Assembly (NCBI GenBank): GCA_026874595.1
Contig: CM049308.1
Location: forward strand, 46,015,327 to 46,079,326
Length of the DNA: 64,000 bases
Source of the DNA: Sipunculus nudus
Taxonomy: Eukaryota; Annelida; Sipuncula; Golfingiida; Sipunculidae
Direction of reading: 5' to 3'
Shown here: positions 32,674 through 44,043 of the stretch, in pieces
Layout: every line of letters starts with the position of its first letter
How positions within the stretch are numbered: the stretch's first letter is position 1
The notes under the pieces: model-generated
The model's database searches: none
Told to the model about the DNA's origin: nothing
The model's input: the letters and a program-made list of their open reading frames with translations, nothing else
Translations under genes and position numbers: made by a program

Positions 32674-32847
32674 TCTTCTGGCATGTCGCTGAGATCTCCA
32701 ATCCCACTTGCGGCAGTCTTGACACTCTTAATGGCAGCAAATAGCTTCTATTTGCGCGCATGATTCATGTGGGCCCTTCCACCAAAAAAAAGTTTCAACA
32801 CTGCCACCAGAGGGAGTGGAGATCTCAGCGGCCTGTCAGAGTTTTTT
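32674..32847. mobile_element. Small foldback (MITE-like) element at the spacer/right-arm boundary
   Basis: Non-satellite island of about 170 bp. CGCTGAGATCTCCA (32687-32700) pairs perfectly with TGGAGATCTCAGCG (32817-32830), and pairing continues imperfectly inward (GCGGCAGTCTTGAC against GTTTCAACACTGCC). In its middle GCAAATAG-CTT-CTATTTGC (32737-32755) makes a second hairpin. The shape fits a miniature inverted-repeat transposon. Target duplication not clear. The right arm begins immediately after it. Confidence 0.65.
32804..32816 (+). promoter_or_regulatory. CTCF-like motif CCACCAGAGGGAG
   Basis: Matches 12 of 13 positions of the animal CTCF core CCASYAGRKGGCR. It lies inside the inverted repeat of the foldback element; the other repeat half has only a degraded version. 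A single short match; binding is unproven. Confidence 0.3.
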
Positions 32848-33163
32848 CCACTAGTAATATATGTTATATCCGGGATATGGGTTACCCTAACCCTTCGGGC
32901 ATGAAATACTCCAGTAAGTGTTTCACTATTAATATATGTTATATCCGTGTTAGGGGTTACCCTAACACTGCGGATATGAATGCATCAATAAGTGTTTCTC
33001 ACTATTAATAATTGCTATACCCGGGATACAGGTTACCTTATCCATTCGGTCATGAAATTCTGGTGGTATATGTTTGTCACTATTCATATATGGTATATCC
33101 TAGATACGAGTTGCCCTTAGCCTTCGTACATGAAATACTCCAGTAACTGTTTGTCACTATTAT
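32848..33163 (-). repeat. 77-bp satellite, block 4 (orientation reversed)
   Basis: About four monomers, now reading TACTCCAGTAAGTGTTTGTC on the plus strand, mirroring 30968-31268. Confidence 0.9.
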
Positions 33164-33518
33164 TTTTTTTTAATATTATTTTTGGTGGAGGTAACCGCCT
33201 CAAATTTTAAATTTTTAATGCTACCTTCGGACTACGAGACAGAGAGTATCACATGCTTCCTCTCATTTTATAACCTGGCATCAACTAGTTCCGGTGACAA
33301 GTGCACCTGCGGTTACATACTAAGAGGAACCCCCGAAACGCGTACTCGTTTGTGAGTGATACATGGCAGTTGCGCATGGCCTTTCTATTAAGCCGGCAGA
33401 ACGCTCACCCGGTTGGGGGCCGACCGTGAATAATCTCACCGCCTCTACTGAGATTCGAACTCACGAGCTCCCAGCTTTGTGTATTGTCCTCTTTCCTCTG
33501 AGCCACAGATGCCGGTTA
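33164..33518 (-). mobile_element. tRNA-derived SINE (right-arm copy)
   Basis: Reverse-complement twin of 30613-30967, the same 355-bp length. The flanking duplication reads TGTTTGTCACTATTA (33149-33163) and TGTTTGTCACTATT (33519-33532). Box B appears as AGATTCGAAC on the plus strand. Confidence 0.85.
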
Positions 33519-33627
33519 TGTTTGTCACTATTCATATATGCTATATCCGGGATAAGGGTTAACCTAACCCTTCAAGCATGAAATACACCAGTAAGTGTGT
33601 ACTACAGTAGGTATATGTCACTAATAT
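33519..33627 (-). repeat. 77-bp satellite, block 5
   Basis: Short remnant between SINE and LTR; the last bases ATAT are the 5' half of the Gypsy target duplication. Confidence 0.85.
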
Positions 33628-34440
33628 TGTTACAGAGTACGCACTCGTACACCCAGGTCTCGGCGTACACTTGACGTCCAGCCGTTATCAATTATCTCTG
33701 GTCCCTGTCGCCCCGTCCTGTTGCGTAAGCGGCCAGGCGATGCCACCAGCCCAGTGCCTGTGCGCTGACACTGATGGCTCCCGACGGCAATGCTCAATAT
33801 CCCATATGGATATATACGGAGTGTTTTCTGTCAAAGTATATTTCTTTATTTGCAAGCAGGTCCTAATTTATATTTCTTAGAATGATATAGTATCAGGTGG
33901 GCCTCTTTGTTCTCTGTAAGTACATATATGTCATGATACCTTACCTTATTTAAATTTCCAGTTATTAATCATTTTTCAGTTGATAAATTAAAATCCACAT
34001 AGTATAATCTAAGTTTATTTCTCATTACTATTTGACCCTAATTCGTGATTACGTCACAATTAGTATCACTGATTAAGTGTTCCTTGAGTAATCTGGGAAG
34101 GTTATATTTATTGTTGAAATTATAATAGTCTTTGCTTAATAGACATTTTAAGAGCAGACAGGAAACACAAATATACTCTGTAGTGGACAGATAACGATAC
34201 CAGCATCAGCCTAGTAACCCTTGTTTCGTTGAGGTCCTCACTCGGGCCTCTGGAAAGTATAAGTATTGAGGGAGGGCACCTGGTAGTCAGTCTCCAGTAG
34301 CCTGCTGTTTCAATATATTTTTAATGTATGTGCATGGTGCGAACCTGTAAGGCTTTGTTATATATTGATTAAACATCGTCTTAACGTCTGCCTTGAGTTC
34401 GAGTTTGACGAGAGAACCTGCAAGTCGGCAACCCCTGACA
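33628..34440 (+). repeat. 5' LTR of family A, unit A, 813 bp
   Basis: Starts TGTTACAGAGTACGCACTCG and ends GGCAACCCCTGACA. The only full-length 5' LTR in the window. TG...CA ends. Confidence 0.92.
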
Positions 34441-34734
34441 AAATTGGTGATCAGAAGAGGGATTTAGGAAGTCCGCCACCTCACGGACCAATGCCACTGA
34501 CGCAGAGCGAGTCAAGTCATATGGCCCCAGTGACACTCTTAAAAACTAATTTACGCCTCTTCCACTGGAGGTGAAAGGGCCGCTACAGTAAAACCTCCAA
34601 ATCGTGTTGCTTGTATTCGTGAAGAACGCCACGGATTTACTGAAAATAGTACGACAGATCTCGTTAGTGAAGAGCCCAACGGTTCAAACGCCTGTTTTAC
34701 AACCGCAGAGGACGTTACCTGTATACATTACGGT
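34441..34734 (+). other. Leader, candidate primer-binding site and gag remnant (unit A)
   Basis: AAATTGGTGATCAGAAGAGG follows the LTR. An ATG at 34490 opens MPLTQSESSHMAPVTLL and stops at 34572, possibly the original Gag N-terminus. Another frame then leads (KPPNRVACI...) straight into the protease frame. Only about 250 bp separate leader and protease, so capsid and nucleocapsid are gone. Confidence 0.55.
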
Positions 34735-35250
34735 GTGAGCAATCAACCAACAGCTGAATGTCAATCGCACTGTCAAGATGCAAGCGAAGAGCCAACACCG
34801 GTAAGTCTGTCAAATTCAGTCATAAACTCAAACCGTCTCCCTGCCAAGCATGTTGCGGTATGTTCACCGCCCGCAAGGTCGCATGGGGTCAGAGTCCCCG
34901 GAAAAGTGAATGGCGTGCCCGTTACTGTTCTTGTGGATACTGGTGCGGGAATTACTATAGTAAATCACACATTGCTTACCGAAATGGGTGTCGCCGAAAT
35001 ACTCCCCGCCGCGGGTGGGCCCATCGTGTCGGCTACCGGGGACCAAATAAACATTATAGGACAGTTGTCGATTGAACTCGAATTCGCTGGCCCTAAAGTC
35101 ATACACAACGCCCAGGTAGCCAAAAACTTCCCATACGACTGCCTTGTAGGAACTGACTTACTGGATTCTGTTGGAATGTTAATAGACTTTTACGATCAGT
35201 GTGTTATCTGGCAAGGAGAAAAAGTCAGTATGTCAAACAAACCACCGTGA
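34735..35250 (+). CDS. Aspartic protease frame (family A, unit A)
   Basis: 171-codon open frame. LVDTGAGITIV is the catalytic Asp motif (about 34930-34965) and CLVGTDLLDSVGMLI the second conserved strand (about 35140-35185). The N-terminal part before the protease is low in motifs. It ends 50 bp into the following pol frame, which is in a different frame, so Pol would have needed a frameshift. Confidence 0.78.
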   Translation: MSNQPTAECQSHCQDASEEPTPVSLSNSVINSNRLPAKHVAVCSPPARSHGVRVPGKVNGVPVTVLVDTGAGITIVNHTLLTEMGVAEILPAAGGPIVSATGDQINIIGQLSIELEFAGPKVIHNAQVAKNFPYDCLVGTDLLDSVGMLIDFYDQCVIWQGEKVSMSNKPP

Positions 35251-36816
35251 ATGGTCTGTGAATTTGCTGGAAATGATAGAGATCCCAGCACGTTCTGGAA
35301 TAACCATCAGCTTAGAAGCCCAAGGCGCGCCGGATGGTGTATGTGGTGTAGTGGAACCCAGTGTTCATTTTAATGAGAAATATCGTGTTTACCCGGCTCG
35401 TGCATTGACAGTGACTAGAAACAATTCTGTGATTACCCATGTATTGAACCCAAGTACGACCGCTGTCAGATTACACGCTGGCACCTGTATGGGTCAATTA
35501 GAAATCGCCGAGTGTGCAGCCGTACACACGGGACCGACTCCGACTCAAGGTGAAACTACGGGGGGCCTTCCAGATGTTACTCAGAACGGCTTGGCCGCTG
35601 ATCAGGTAGGACAGCTACAAGATCTTCTTGTTCGATATTCGGATGTATTTGCTAGCGATGATTGCGACCTTGGCCGAACTGATCCAGTAGAACATCACAT
35701 AAACACTGGTGATCATCCTCCGATTAAACAGAGACCATACCGTGTTCCCGTGTCTCAGAGAGAGGTGATACAAGAGCATATACAGAATATGCTTGACCGT
35801 GACACATCATAACACCATCAAAGAGCCCCTGGGGCGCTTCGATCTTACTGGTAAAGAAGAAATACAACTCCGAGCGCTTCTGTGTGGATTACCATCAGTT
35901 GAACTCCGTTACAAAGAAAGATGTGTACCCGCTTCCGCGCATTGACGATATGCTTGATGCGTTTAAAGGATCGCAATATTTCTCCACCATTGACTTAGCA
36001 TCTGGTTATTGGCAGATACCTGTCACTGAAGAAGACAAAGAAAAAACCGCATTTACTACCTTTTGTGGACTGTTCAAATTCAATACTATGCCGTTCGGAT
36101 CATGTAACTCTCCTTCCACGTTCCAACGCTTAATGGACGTCTTACTCTGTGGCATGCAATGGCAGAAATGCCTCGTATACCTAGATGATATAATTGTTTT
36201 CTCATCTACGTTTGATGAGCACCTGGAAAGACTAGGAGAGATCTTTGAACGCTTTAGAGAAGCTGGACTTAAACTAAAAGGTAAGAAATGTACCTTTTCT
36301 GGTCCTAAGGTATCATTTCTCGGCCATGTTGTCTCTCGGGATGGAGTAGAACCGGATCCCGAGAATGTAAATGCCGTCCGTGAATTTCTGCCTCCTAGAG
36401 ATGTGTCAGAACAACGTAGTTTCCCAGGATTGGCTTCGTATTACCTAAAGTTTGTGAAGGATTTTACTAGTATTGCGAGTCCGCTACATCGGTTGATGAA
36501 GAAGAATGTTGAATTTTGCTGGGACGATAAATGCGCCGATGCCTTTGAAAGTCTAAAGAAAGCGCTGACATGTGAGATGATACTACAACACCCAGACTTT
36601 TCTCCCCCTTTTGTGCTCTATACGGACGCCTGTGATACTGGATTAGGGATTGTGTTAGCTCAACAGACTGAGGGACATGGTGAAACTACTGTCGCTTATG
36701 GTAGTGGCCACCTTCGAAAGCATGAGCGTAATTATGCTGTGATCGAAAAGGAGGCACTGGCAATAGTCTGGGGAGTGCAACACTTCCGCCACTGCCTGTA
36801 GGGGCGTAAGTTCACC
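35201..36816 (+). pseudogene. pol: Reverse transcriptase-RNase H (family A, unit A)
   Basis: Pre-RT linker and PYRVPVSQREVIQEHI to LDRD, then a 2-bp insertion (about 35802) and immediate stop. RT resumes at FCVDYHQLN (35877) with STIDLASGYWQIPV, NTMPFGSCNSPSTF, catalytic LVYLDDIIVF (36172-36201), FLGHVVSRDG, and RNase H LYTDACDTGLGI, AVIEKEALAIVW. TAG at 36799-36801 replaces the Tyr of the left copy's HCLYGRK; unit B has the same TAG. Confidence 0.87.
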
Positions 36817-38199
36817 GTGGTCACTGACCACAATCCCCTTAAGTGGCTGATGAACATCAAAGACCCGGCCAGCCGGCTGGCACGCTGGTCATTGAAAGTT
36901 CAAGAGTATGACTTTGAAGTAAAACACCGAACCAAGCACGGGAATGCTGACGGCCTGTCGTTAACACCGTTCAACATCGGCGCTATGCCGAAAACCGCAG
37001 TGGCACCCATCGAAAAACTCGCTGACCTGAGTGACCATATGGAACAGGAGGCCGTCGACCAACAATCACGTGACCCCAGTCTGAGGCCACTGATCCAGTA
37101 TTTACAGGATGGTACGCTCCCCACTAACTCGGCGGATGCCCGCCGAATAGCAGCAGAATCGGGGGAATATATATTAAAGGATGGAGTGCTGTACCACCTG
37201 TGGTGTCCCGGCCCCCGCCGACGACAGCTAACTCGCCGACAGTTAGTAGTACCGCGTGTTCTCGTAGACGAGATAATGGACTGTTGCCATGACGACCCAA
37301 CGGCTGGCCATTTAGCCTTCCATAAAACGTATACCAAGATAGAAGAGCGATTCTACTGGAAACTCATGTACGCCGACGTAGAATTCTGGTGTTAGTCGTG
37401 CGTTCACTGTGCCACAAGAAAGACACCGAGCAATAGAAAACTGGCCCCATTGTTACCAATACCTGCGGCTGGCCCATGGGACCGTGTGGCAGCCAATGTA
37501 CTTGGACCCCTTCCACCTACTGATTCCGGCAACCGGTATATTATCGTCTTCAGTAACTATTTTACAAGATACCCTGAGGCACGTGCAGTTAGAGCAGCTG
37601 ATGCCGTTACCACTGCCCGGGCATTCGTGGAAGAAATTGTTTGCCGGCACGGCGCACCCCGAACACTGCTCTCCGATCGCGGGAGGAACTTCCTGTCGAA
37701 AGTGCTATTCGAAATATGTACAATTATGAATACAAAAAAGATAAACACGAGTGCCTATAGGCCGCAGACTGATGGGCTCGTGGAACGATTCAACGCCACG
37801 TTGGTGCAACAAATATCAATGTATGTGAGCAGCCATCAAAGAGACTGGGACCAGTTAATTCCGTTTGCGCTCGCCGCGTACCGGTCTAGCTTACATGACA
37901 CCACGCTGGAAACACCGTTCTTCTTATGTCACGGACGTGACATGGTGCTACCGCTCGAAGCTACGTTGCAGACTCCGGCGGTCATATACACCTCCACAGA
38001 CGAGTATCGGACTGAAATGATCACGCGGCTGCAGGAAGCATTTCATTTAGTCAAAGAGAACACTGAACTAGCACAACAGAAACTTAAACTACGATTCGAT
38101 GAGTGTGCACAAGATACAGATTACCAAGTTGGGCATTGCGTTTGGCTATATACTCCTGTAAAACGTCCTGGGCTGTCGCCAAAACTCTCGCGTTCCTGA
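36817..38199 (+). pseudogene. RNase H end and integrase (family A, unit A)
   Basis: VTDHNPLKWL (RNase H), an Asp/Glu-rich linker, zinc-finger HDDPTAGHLAFHK, then TAG at 37393-37395 inside the CxxC (WC-stop-SCVHC), shared with unit B but not with the left copy. Catalytic core at 37450-38199: AANVLGPLPPT, LLSDRGRNFLS and YRPQTDGLVERFN, so D, D and E are all present. The frame ends at TGA 38197-38199, common to all three copies, just before GPY. Confidence 0.87.
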
Positions 38200-38635
38200 C
38201 ATGGGCCCTACCGGATAATGGAGAAAACATCTCCCGTGAACTACCGCGTGGAAACATGTGATAACCGGCGGAAGCAACACATAGTGCATGTTAATTGTAT
38301 AAAGCCTTACGTCGATCCGGATAATGCGCCGATCCGAACCCCGATCGATGACTTTGAAGACGACACGGAAGTTGAAAAGAAACGTAAATAATAATGGTGA
38401 TCAAATTTCAGACACACTACCAGAAACCTCGACCCCAGATGACCCGCTCGCGACCGACCACAAAAAGCCCGAGCGCATCTTAGATAAGATGTGGACCCGG
38501 AACGCCGCGGGACGATTGGAACCAAAGTACCTCGTGCAGTGGCAAGGCCTCGGGCCGGAACACAACTACTGGGAGTACACAGACCTAGTGATTGGTGATA
38601 AGGACTTGATTCAGGACTTTGAAATGAAATATTGA
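38200..38635 (+). pseudogene. GPY/F module and chromodomain (family A, unit A)
   Basis: HGPYRIMEKTSPVNYRV then a 1-bp insertion near 38380. The chromodomain core ERILDKMW, YLVQWQGL and NYWEYTDL runs from 38468 to the stop at 38633. The chromodomain itself is open over its full length of about 55 residues. Confidence 0.85.
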
Positions 38636-39234
38636 AAGAAAAAGGACTCTTGGGTTTAATTATATGTGCATATTTAATGCCAGTCTCATTGAGGAATTAA
38701 GGAATCTTAGCAATGTAGGGATACTATATTAGGGATAAGTGCTCATATATTTTAGGTTTCATGTGTTGCGTGCAAATTCAGGAATTATTATTAAGTTAAC
38801 AAGTGGAGAGGAACACAGTGTAGGTTCGTCTAATTGCATTATAGGTGCTTGCAAGAGGTCTATAGTGAGAAGTATAATTTAGGTGGTCATCAAAAAGAAA
38901 GCATAAGGATATATTTACATGTTGATATGAAGGAGATAGGTTGATCAGTGTGCACCTCTAAAATTAATTTGATCGGCCGGTGTTCGTGGAAACGGAACCC
39001 ACCGATTGGTGGTCGGGTCATACTTAAGAAGTACATAGGTTAGCTAACTAGCAAGTGGATAAAGTACATTCATATTCTATAAAGGAAATATACTGACCGA
39101 GTGAAGAACAGGCTAATCTGTTTCATAGGTGCTCTTGGTAATTCAGTTAGTATATCTAAGCTTCTATTTATTTATCTAGCTGATCTATTTTTTTAATTAG
39201 TGTGCCGAGGACCCTCACACTTAGGGGGTAGGCA
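38636..39234 (+). other. 3' untranslated region and polypurine tract (unit A)
   Basis: Non-coding. TTAGGGGGTAGGCA directly precedes the 3' LTR at 39235 and is the probable plus-strand primer. Confidence 0.65.
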
Positions 39235-40009
39235 TGTTACAGAGTACGCACTAGTACACCCAGGTCTCGGCGTACACTTGACGTCCAGCCGTTATCAATT
39301 AGCTCTGGTCCCTGTCGCCCCGGCCTGTTGCGTAAGCGGAAAGGCGATGCCACAAGCCCAGTACTCAATATCCTATATGGATATATATGGAGTGTTTTCT
39401 GTCAAAGTATATTTCTTTATTTGCAAGCAGGTCCTAATTTATATTTCTTAGAATAATATAGTATCAGGTGGGCCTCTTTGTTCTCTGTAAGTACATATAT
39501 GTCATGATACCTTACCTTATTTAAATTTCCAGTTATTAATCATTTTTCAGTTGATAAATTAAAATCCACATAGTATAATCTAAGTTTATTTCTCATTACT
39601 ATTTAAGCCTAATTCGTCATAACGTAACAATTAGTATCACTGATTAAGTGTTCCTTGAGTAATCTGGGAAGGTAATATTTTTTGTTGAAATTATAATAGT
39701 CTGCTTTATAAGCATTTAAGAGCAGACAGGAAACACACATTTACTCTGTAGTGGACAGACAACGATACCAGCATCAGCCTAGTAACCCTTGTTTCGTTGA
39801 GGTCCTCACTCGGGCCTCTGGATAGTACAAGTATTGAGGGAGGGCACCTGGTAGTCAGTCTCCAGTAGCCTGCTGTTTCAATATATTTTTTAATGTATGT
39901 GCATGGTGCGAACCTATACGGCTTTGATATGAATTGATTATACAACGTCTTAACGACTGCCTTGAGTTGGAGTTTGACGAGAGAACCTGCAAGTCAGCAA
40001 CCCCTGACA
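39235..40009 (+). repeat. 3' LTR of family A, unit A, 775 bp
   Basis: Starts TGTTACAGAGTACGCACTAG, ends CCCCTGACA. It lacks 38 bp (the GCGCTGACACTGATGGCTCC region) found in the 5' LTR; unit B has the same deletion. Confidence 0.92.
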
Positions 40010-43000
40010 ATATTATATGGTATATCCGAGTTACGGGTTACCCTAAAACTTCGGGCATGAAAGACTCCAGTTAGAGGTTGTCACTTATATCCGGGATACG
40101 GGTTTGTCACTATTAGTATGTGCTATATTGGGTATATGAGTTACCATAACACTTCGACATGAATTACTTCAATAAATGTTAGATAATATTGGTATATACT
40201 ATATCCGGGATACGGCTTACCCTAACCCTTCGAGCATGAAATACTCCAGTAAGTGTTTGTCACTATTAATATATGCATTCTCCGTGATACGGGCTACCGT
40301 TACCCTTCGAGCATGAAATACTATATATCTATGTTACGGGTTACCCTAACACTGAGGACATGAAATATTCCAGTAAGTGATTGTCACTGTTAATATATGC
40401 TATACCCGGGATACGGGTTACCCTTACCCTTCGGGGATGAAATACTCCAGTTAATGTTGGTCACTAGTGATATATGCTATACCCTGGATACGGGTTACCC
40501 TAACCCTTCGGACATGATATACTCCATTAAATGTTTGCAACTATATATATGGTATATCTGTGTTACGGGTTACCCTAACACTGAGGACAGAAAATACTCC
40601 AGTAAGTGATTGTCACTGTTAATATATGCTATACCCAGGATACGGGTTACCCTTACCCTTCGGGGATGAAATACTCCAGTTAATGTTGATCACTAGTGAT
40701 ATACGGTATACCCGGGATAGAGGTTACCCTAACCCTTCGGGCATGAAATACTCCAGTAATTGTTTGTCACTTTTAATATATGCTATATCCGGGTTACGGG
40801 TTACCCTAACACTTCGGACATGAAATACCTCAAAAAGTGTTAGTCACTATTAACATATGGTATATCCGGTATACGGGTTACCCAATCCTTCGGGCATGAA
40901 ATACTCCAGTAAGTGTTTGGGGTAATTGATATCTGCTATATCCGAAATACGGGTTACCCAGTCCTTCGGGCATGAAATACTCCAGTAAGTGTTTGGGTAA
41001 TTGATATCTGCTATATCCGAAATTCGGGTTACCCTAACATTTTGAGCATGAAATACTCCAGTCAGTGTTTGTCACTAAAAATATAAGCTTTATCCGGGAT
41101 ACGGGCTACCGTTACCCTTCGAGCATAAAATACTAGAGGTTAGTGATGGTAACTATCAATATATCCTATATCCGGGATAGGGGTTACCCGAACCCTTCGT
41201 GCATGAAGGACTCCAGTAAGTGTTTTTCACTATAAATATATGGTATGTCCGTGATACGGATTACCCTAAAACTTCGGGCATGAAATACTCCATTCAGTGC
41301 TTGTCACTATTAATATATGCTTTAGCCGGCATACGGGTTACCCTAACCGATAGGGCCTGAAATACTCCATTAAATATTTGTCACTTTTAATTTATGTCAT
41401 ACTCATTATACGGTTACCCTATCCCTTCGGGCATAAAATACTCCAGTAAGTGTTTGTCACTATTAATATATGGTATATCCTAATTACGAGTTCCCTACGC
41501 CTTCGGACATGAAATACTCCAGTAAGTGTTTGTCACTATTAATATATGGTATATTCAGAATACGGTTTACCCTAACCCTTGGAGCATGAAATGCACCAGT
41601 AAGTGTTAACTCCAGTAAGTGTTGTCACTATTAAAATATGCTATATCCGAGATAGGGTTACCCTATCCCTTCGGGAATGAAATACATCGGGCATGAAATA
41701 CATCAGTAACTGTTTGTCACTATTAGTATTTGCTATCTCCGGTGTACGAGTTACGATAACACTCAGACATGAAATTCTTTAGTAAGTGTTTGTCACTAAT
41801 AATATATGGGATATCCTGGATACGGGTGACCCTTAGCCTTCGATCATGAAATACTCAAGTCAGTATTTGTCACTGTTTATATATGGTATATTCGGGACAC
41901 GGGTTACCCTAAAACTTCGGGCAAGAAATACTCCAGTAGGTGTCTTTCACTGTTAATATATGGTATATCCTGGATACGGTTGACCCTGAGCAATCGATCA
42001 TGAAATACTCCAGTCAGTATTTGTCACAAATGATCTATTCTATATTCGGACACTTCCCCTAACCCTTCGGACATGAAATACTCCAGTAAGTGTTTGTCAC
42101 TATTAAGATATGCTCGATCCGTGTTACATGTTACCCTAACACTGCAGACATGAAATACACCAATAAGTGTTTATCACTATTAATATATGGTATATCACGG
42201 ATACGAGTTCCCTAAACCTTCTGACATGAAATACTCCAATAAATATTTGTCACTATTAATATATGGTATATCACGGATACGAGTTCCCTAAACTATCTGA
42301 CATGAAATACTCAAAAAAATATTTGTCACTATTAATATATGGTATATCACGGATACAAGTTCCCTAAACCTTCTGACATGAAATACTCCAATAAATATTT
42401 GTCACTATTAATATATGGTATATCACGGATACGAGTTCCCTAAACCTTCTGACATGAAATACTCCAATAAATATTTGTCACTTTTAATATATGGTACATC
42501 AAGGATACGAGTTCCCTAAACCTTCTGACATGAAATACTCCAATAAATATTTGTCACTACTAATATATGGTATATCACGGATACGAGTTCCCTAAACCTT
42601 CTGACATGAAATACTCCAATAAATATTTGTCACTATTAATATATGGTATATCACGGATATGAGTTCCCTAAACCTTCTGACATGAAATACTATAATAAAT
42701 ATTTGTCACTATTAATATATGGTATATCACGGATACGAGTTCCCTAAACTTTCTGACATGAAATACTCCAATAAATATTTGTCACTATTAATATAAGGTA
42801 TATCACGGATACGAGTTCCCTAAACTTTCTGACATGAAATACTCCAATAAATATTTGTCACTATTAATATATTGTATATCCGGGACACGGGTTACCGTAA
42901 CCCTTCGGGCATGAAATACTCCAATAATAGTTTTCACTATTAATATATGGTATATCCTGGATACGGACGACCCTAATCCTTCCGACATGAAATACTTCAC

Positions 43001-43575
43001 TAAGTGTTTGTCACTATCACTATATGCTATATCGAGGATACGGGTTACTGTATCCCTTCTGGCATGAAATACATCGCGCATTAAATACATCTGTAAGTGT
43101 TTGTCACTATTAGTATTTGCTATATTCGGTATACGAATTCCTTAACACTTAGACATGAAATTCTTCAGTAAGTATATACTATTATCAATATATGCTATAT
43201 CCAGGATACGGGTTACCTTAACTCTTCGAGCATGAAATACTCCAGTAGGTGTTAGTCACTTTAAACATATGCTTTATCCGGGATACGGGCTACCTTTACC
43301 GTTCGAGCATGAAAGACTAGAGGTAAGTGATGGTAACTATTAATATATGCTATATCTGGGATACGGGTTACCCTAACCCTTAGGACATGAAATACTCCGG
43401 TAAGTGTTGTCACTATTGATATATGCTATATCCATAATACAAGTTACCTTAACCCTTTGGACATGAAATACTGCAGTGAGTATTTGTCACTATTAATATA
43501 TGATATATCCAAGACCTAAAAAATACCAGTTAGTGTAAATTCCAGTAAGTGTCTGTCACTTTTGATATATGGTAT
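40010..43575 (-). repeat. 77-bp satellite, block 6 (unit A)
   Basis: About 46 monomers in minus orientation, mirroring 20185-24132. It contains a locally homogenised sub-array at 42185-42860 and ends at 43575 where an inverted spacer fragment is joined. Confidence 0.94.
42185..42860 (-). repeat. Homogenised sub-array of nine near-identical monomers
   Basis: Nine consecutive 76-77-bp units tagged by GGTATATCACGGATACGAG followed by TTCCCTAAACCTTCTGACAT, differing at only a few positions, against much greater divergence elsewhere in the array. Unit B has four of them (51113-51410); the left arm has none. Confidence 0.88.
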
Positions 43576-43747
43576 AGTGTTTGTCAATAGTGGTATATGC
43601 TATATCCGGACACTTAACCTTACCCTACGGGTTACCCTAACCCTTCCGGCCTGAAAAACACCAGCAAGTGTTCACTCCAATAAGTCTTTGTTGCTATTAA
43701 TATATGCTCTATCCGGGATACGGGTTACCCTAACCCATTGAACCTGA
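43576..43747 (-). repeat. 172-bp inverted patch from the palindrome spacer at the tandem junction
   Basis: Reverse complement of 31982-32153 with a few substitutions. The tag CCTTACCCTACGGGTTACCC makes the source unambiguous. Its right end, CCTGA (43743-43747), is also the start of the 5' LTR remnant, i.e. 5 bp of microhomology. Confidence 0.85.
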
Positions 43748-44043
43748 CAAAATTGGTGATCAGAAGAGGGATTTAGGAAGTCCGCCACTTCACGGACCAA
43801 TGCCATTGACGCGGAGCGAGTCAAGTTATATGGCCGCAGTGACACTCCAAAAAAATTATTTACGCCTCTTCCACATGAGGTGAAAGGTCCGCTACAGTAA
43901 AACCTCCAAATCGTGTTGCTTGTATTCGTGAAGAACGCCACGGATTTACTGAAAATAGTACGACAGATCTCGTTAGTGAAGAACCCAACGGTTCAAACGC
44001 CTGTTTTACAACCGCAGAGGACGTTACCTGTATACATTACGGT

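Larger units (their letters stand above)
33628..40009 (+). mobile_element. Chromodomain Ty3/Gypsy family A, right-arm unit A
   Basis: The only family-A copy with two complete-ended LTRs (33628-34440 and 39235-40009) and flanking 4-bp repeats ATAT before the 5' LTR and ATAT after the 3' LTR. Order: leader, protease, RT, RNase H, integrase, chromodomain. Gag is essentially absent. Stops at 36799-36801, 37393-37395 and 38197-38199 plus frameshifts near 35800 and 38380 make it non-autonomous at best. Confidence 0.92.

Noticed and set aside
31269-32847. Palindrome as a pure fold-back sequencing artefact
   Set aside because: Arms differ by substitutions, a 65-bp LTR truncation, a 38-bp LTR deletion and an 820-bp insert, which a single-molecule fold-back would not give. 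Assembly error is still not fully excluded.
33628-34440. Host promoter or gene within the LTR region (short frame 33671-33880)
   Set aside because: The frame is present in all LTR copies with indels; it is LTR sequence without a protein motif.
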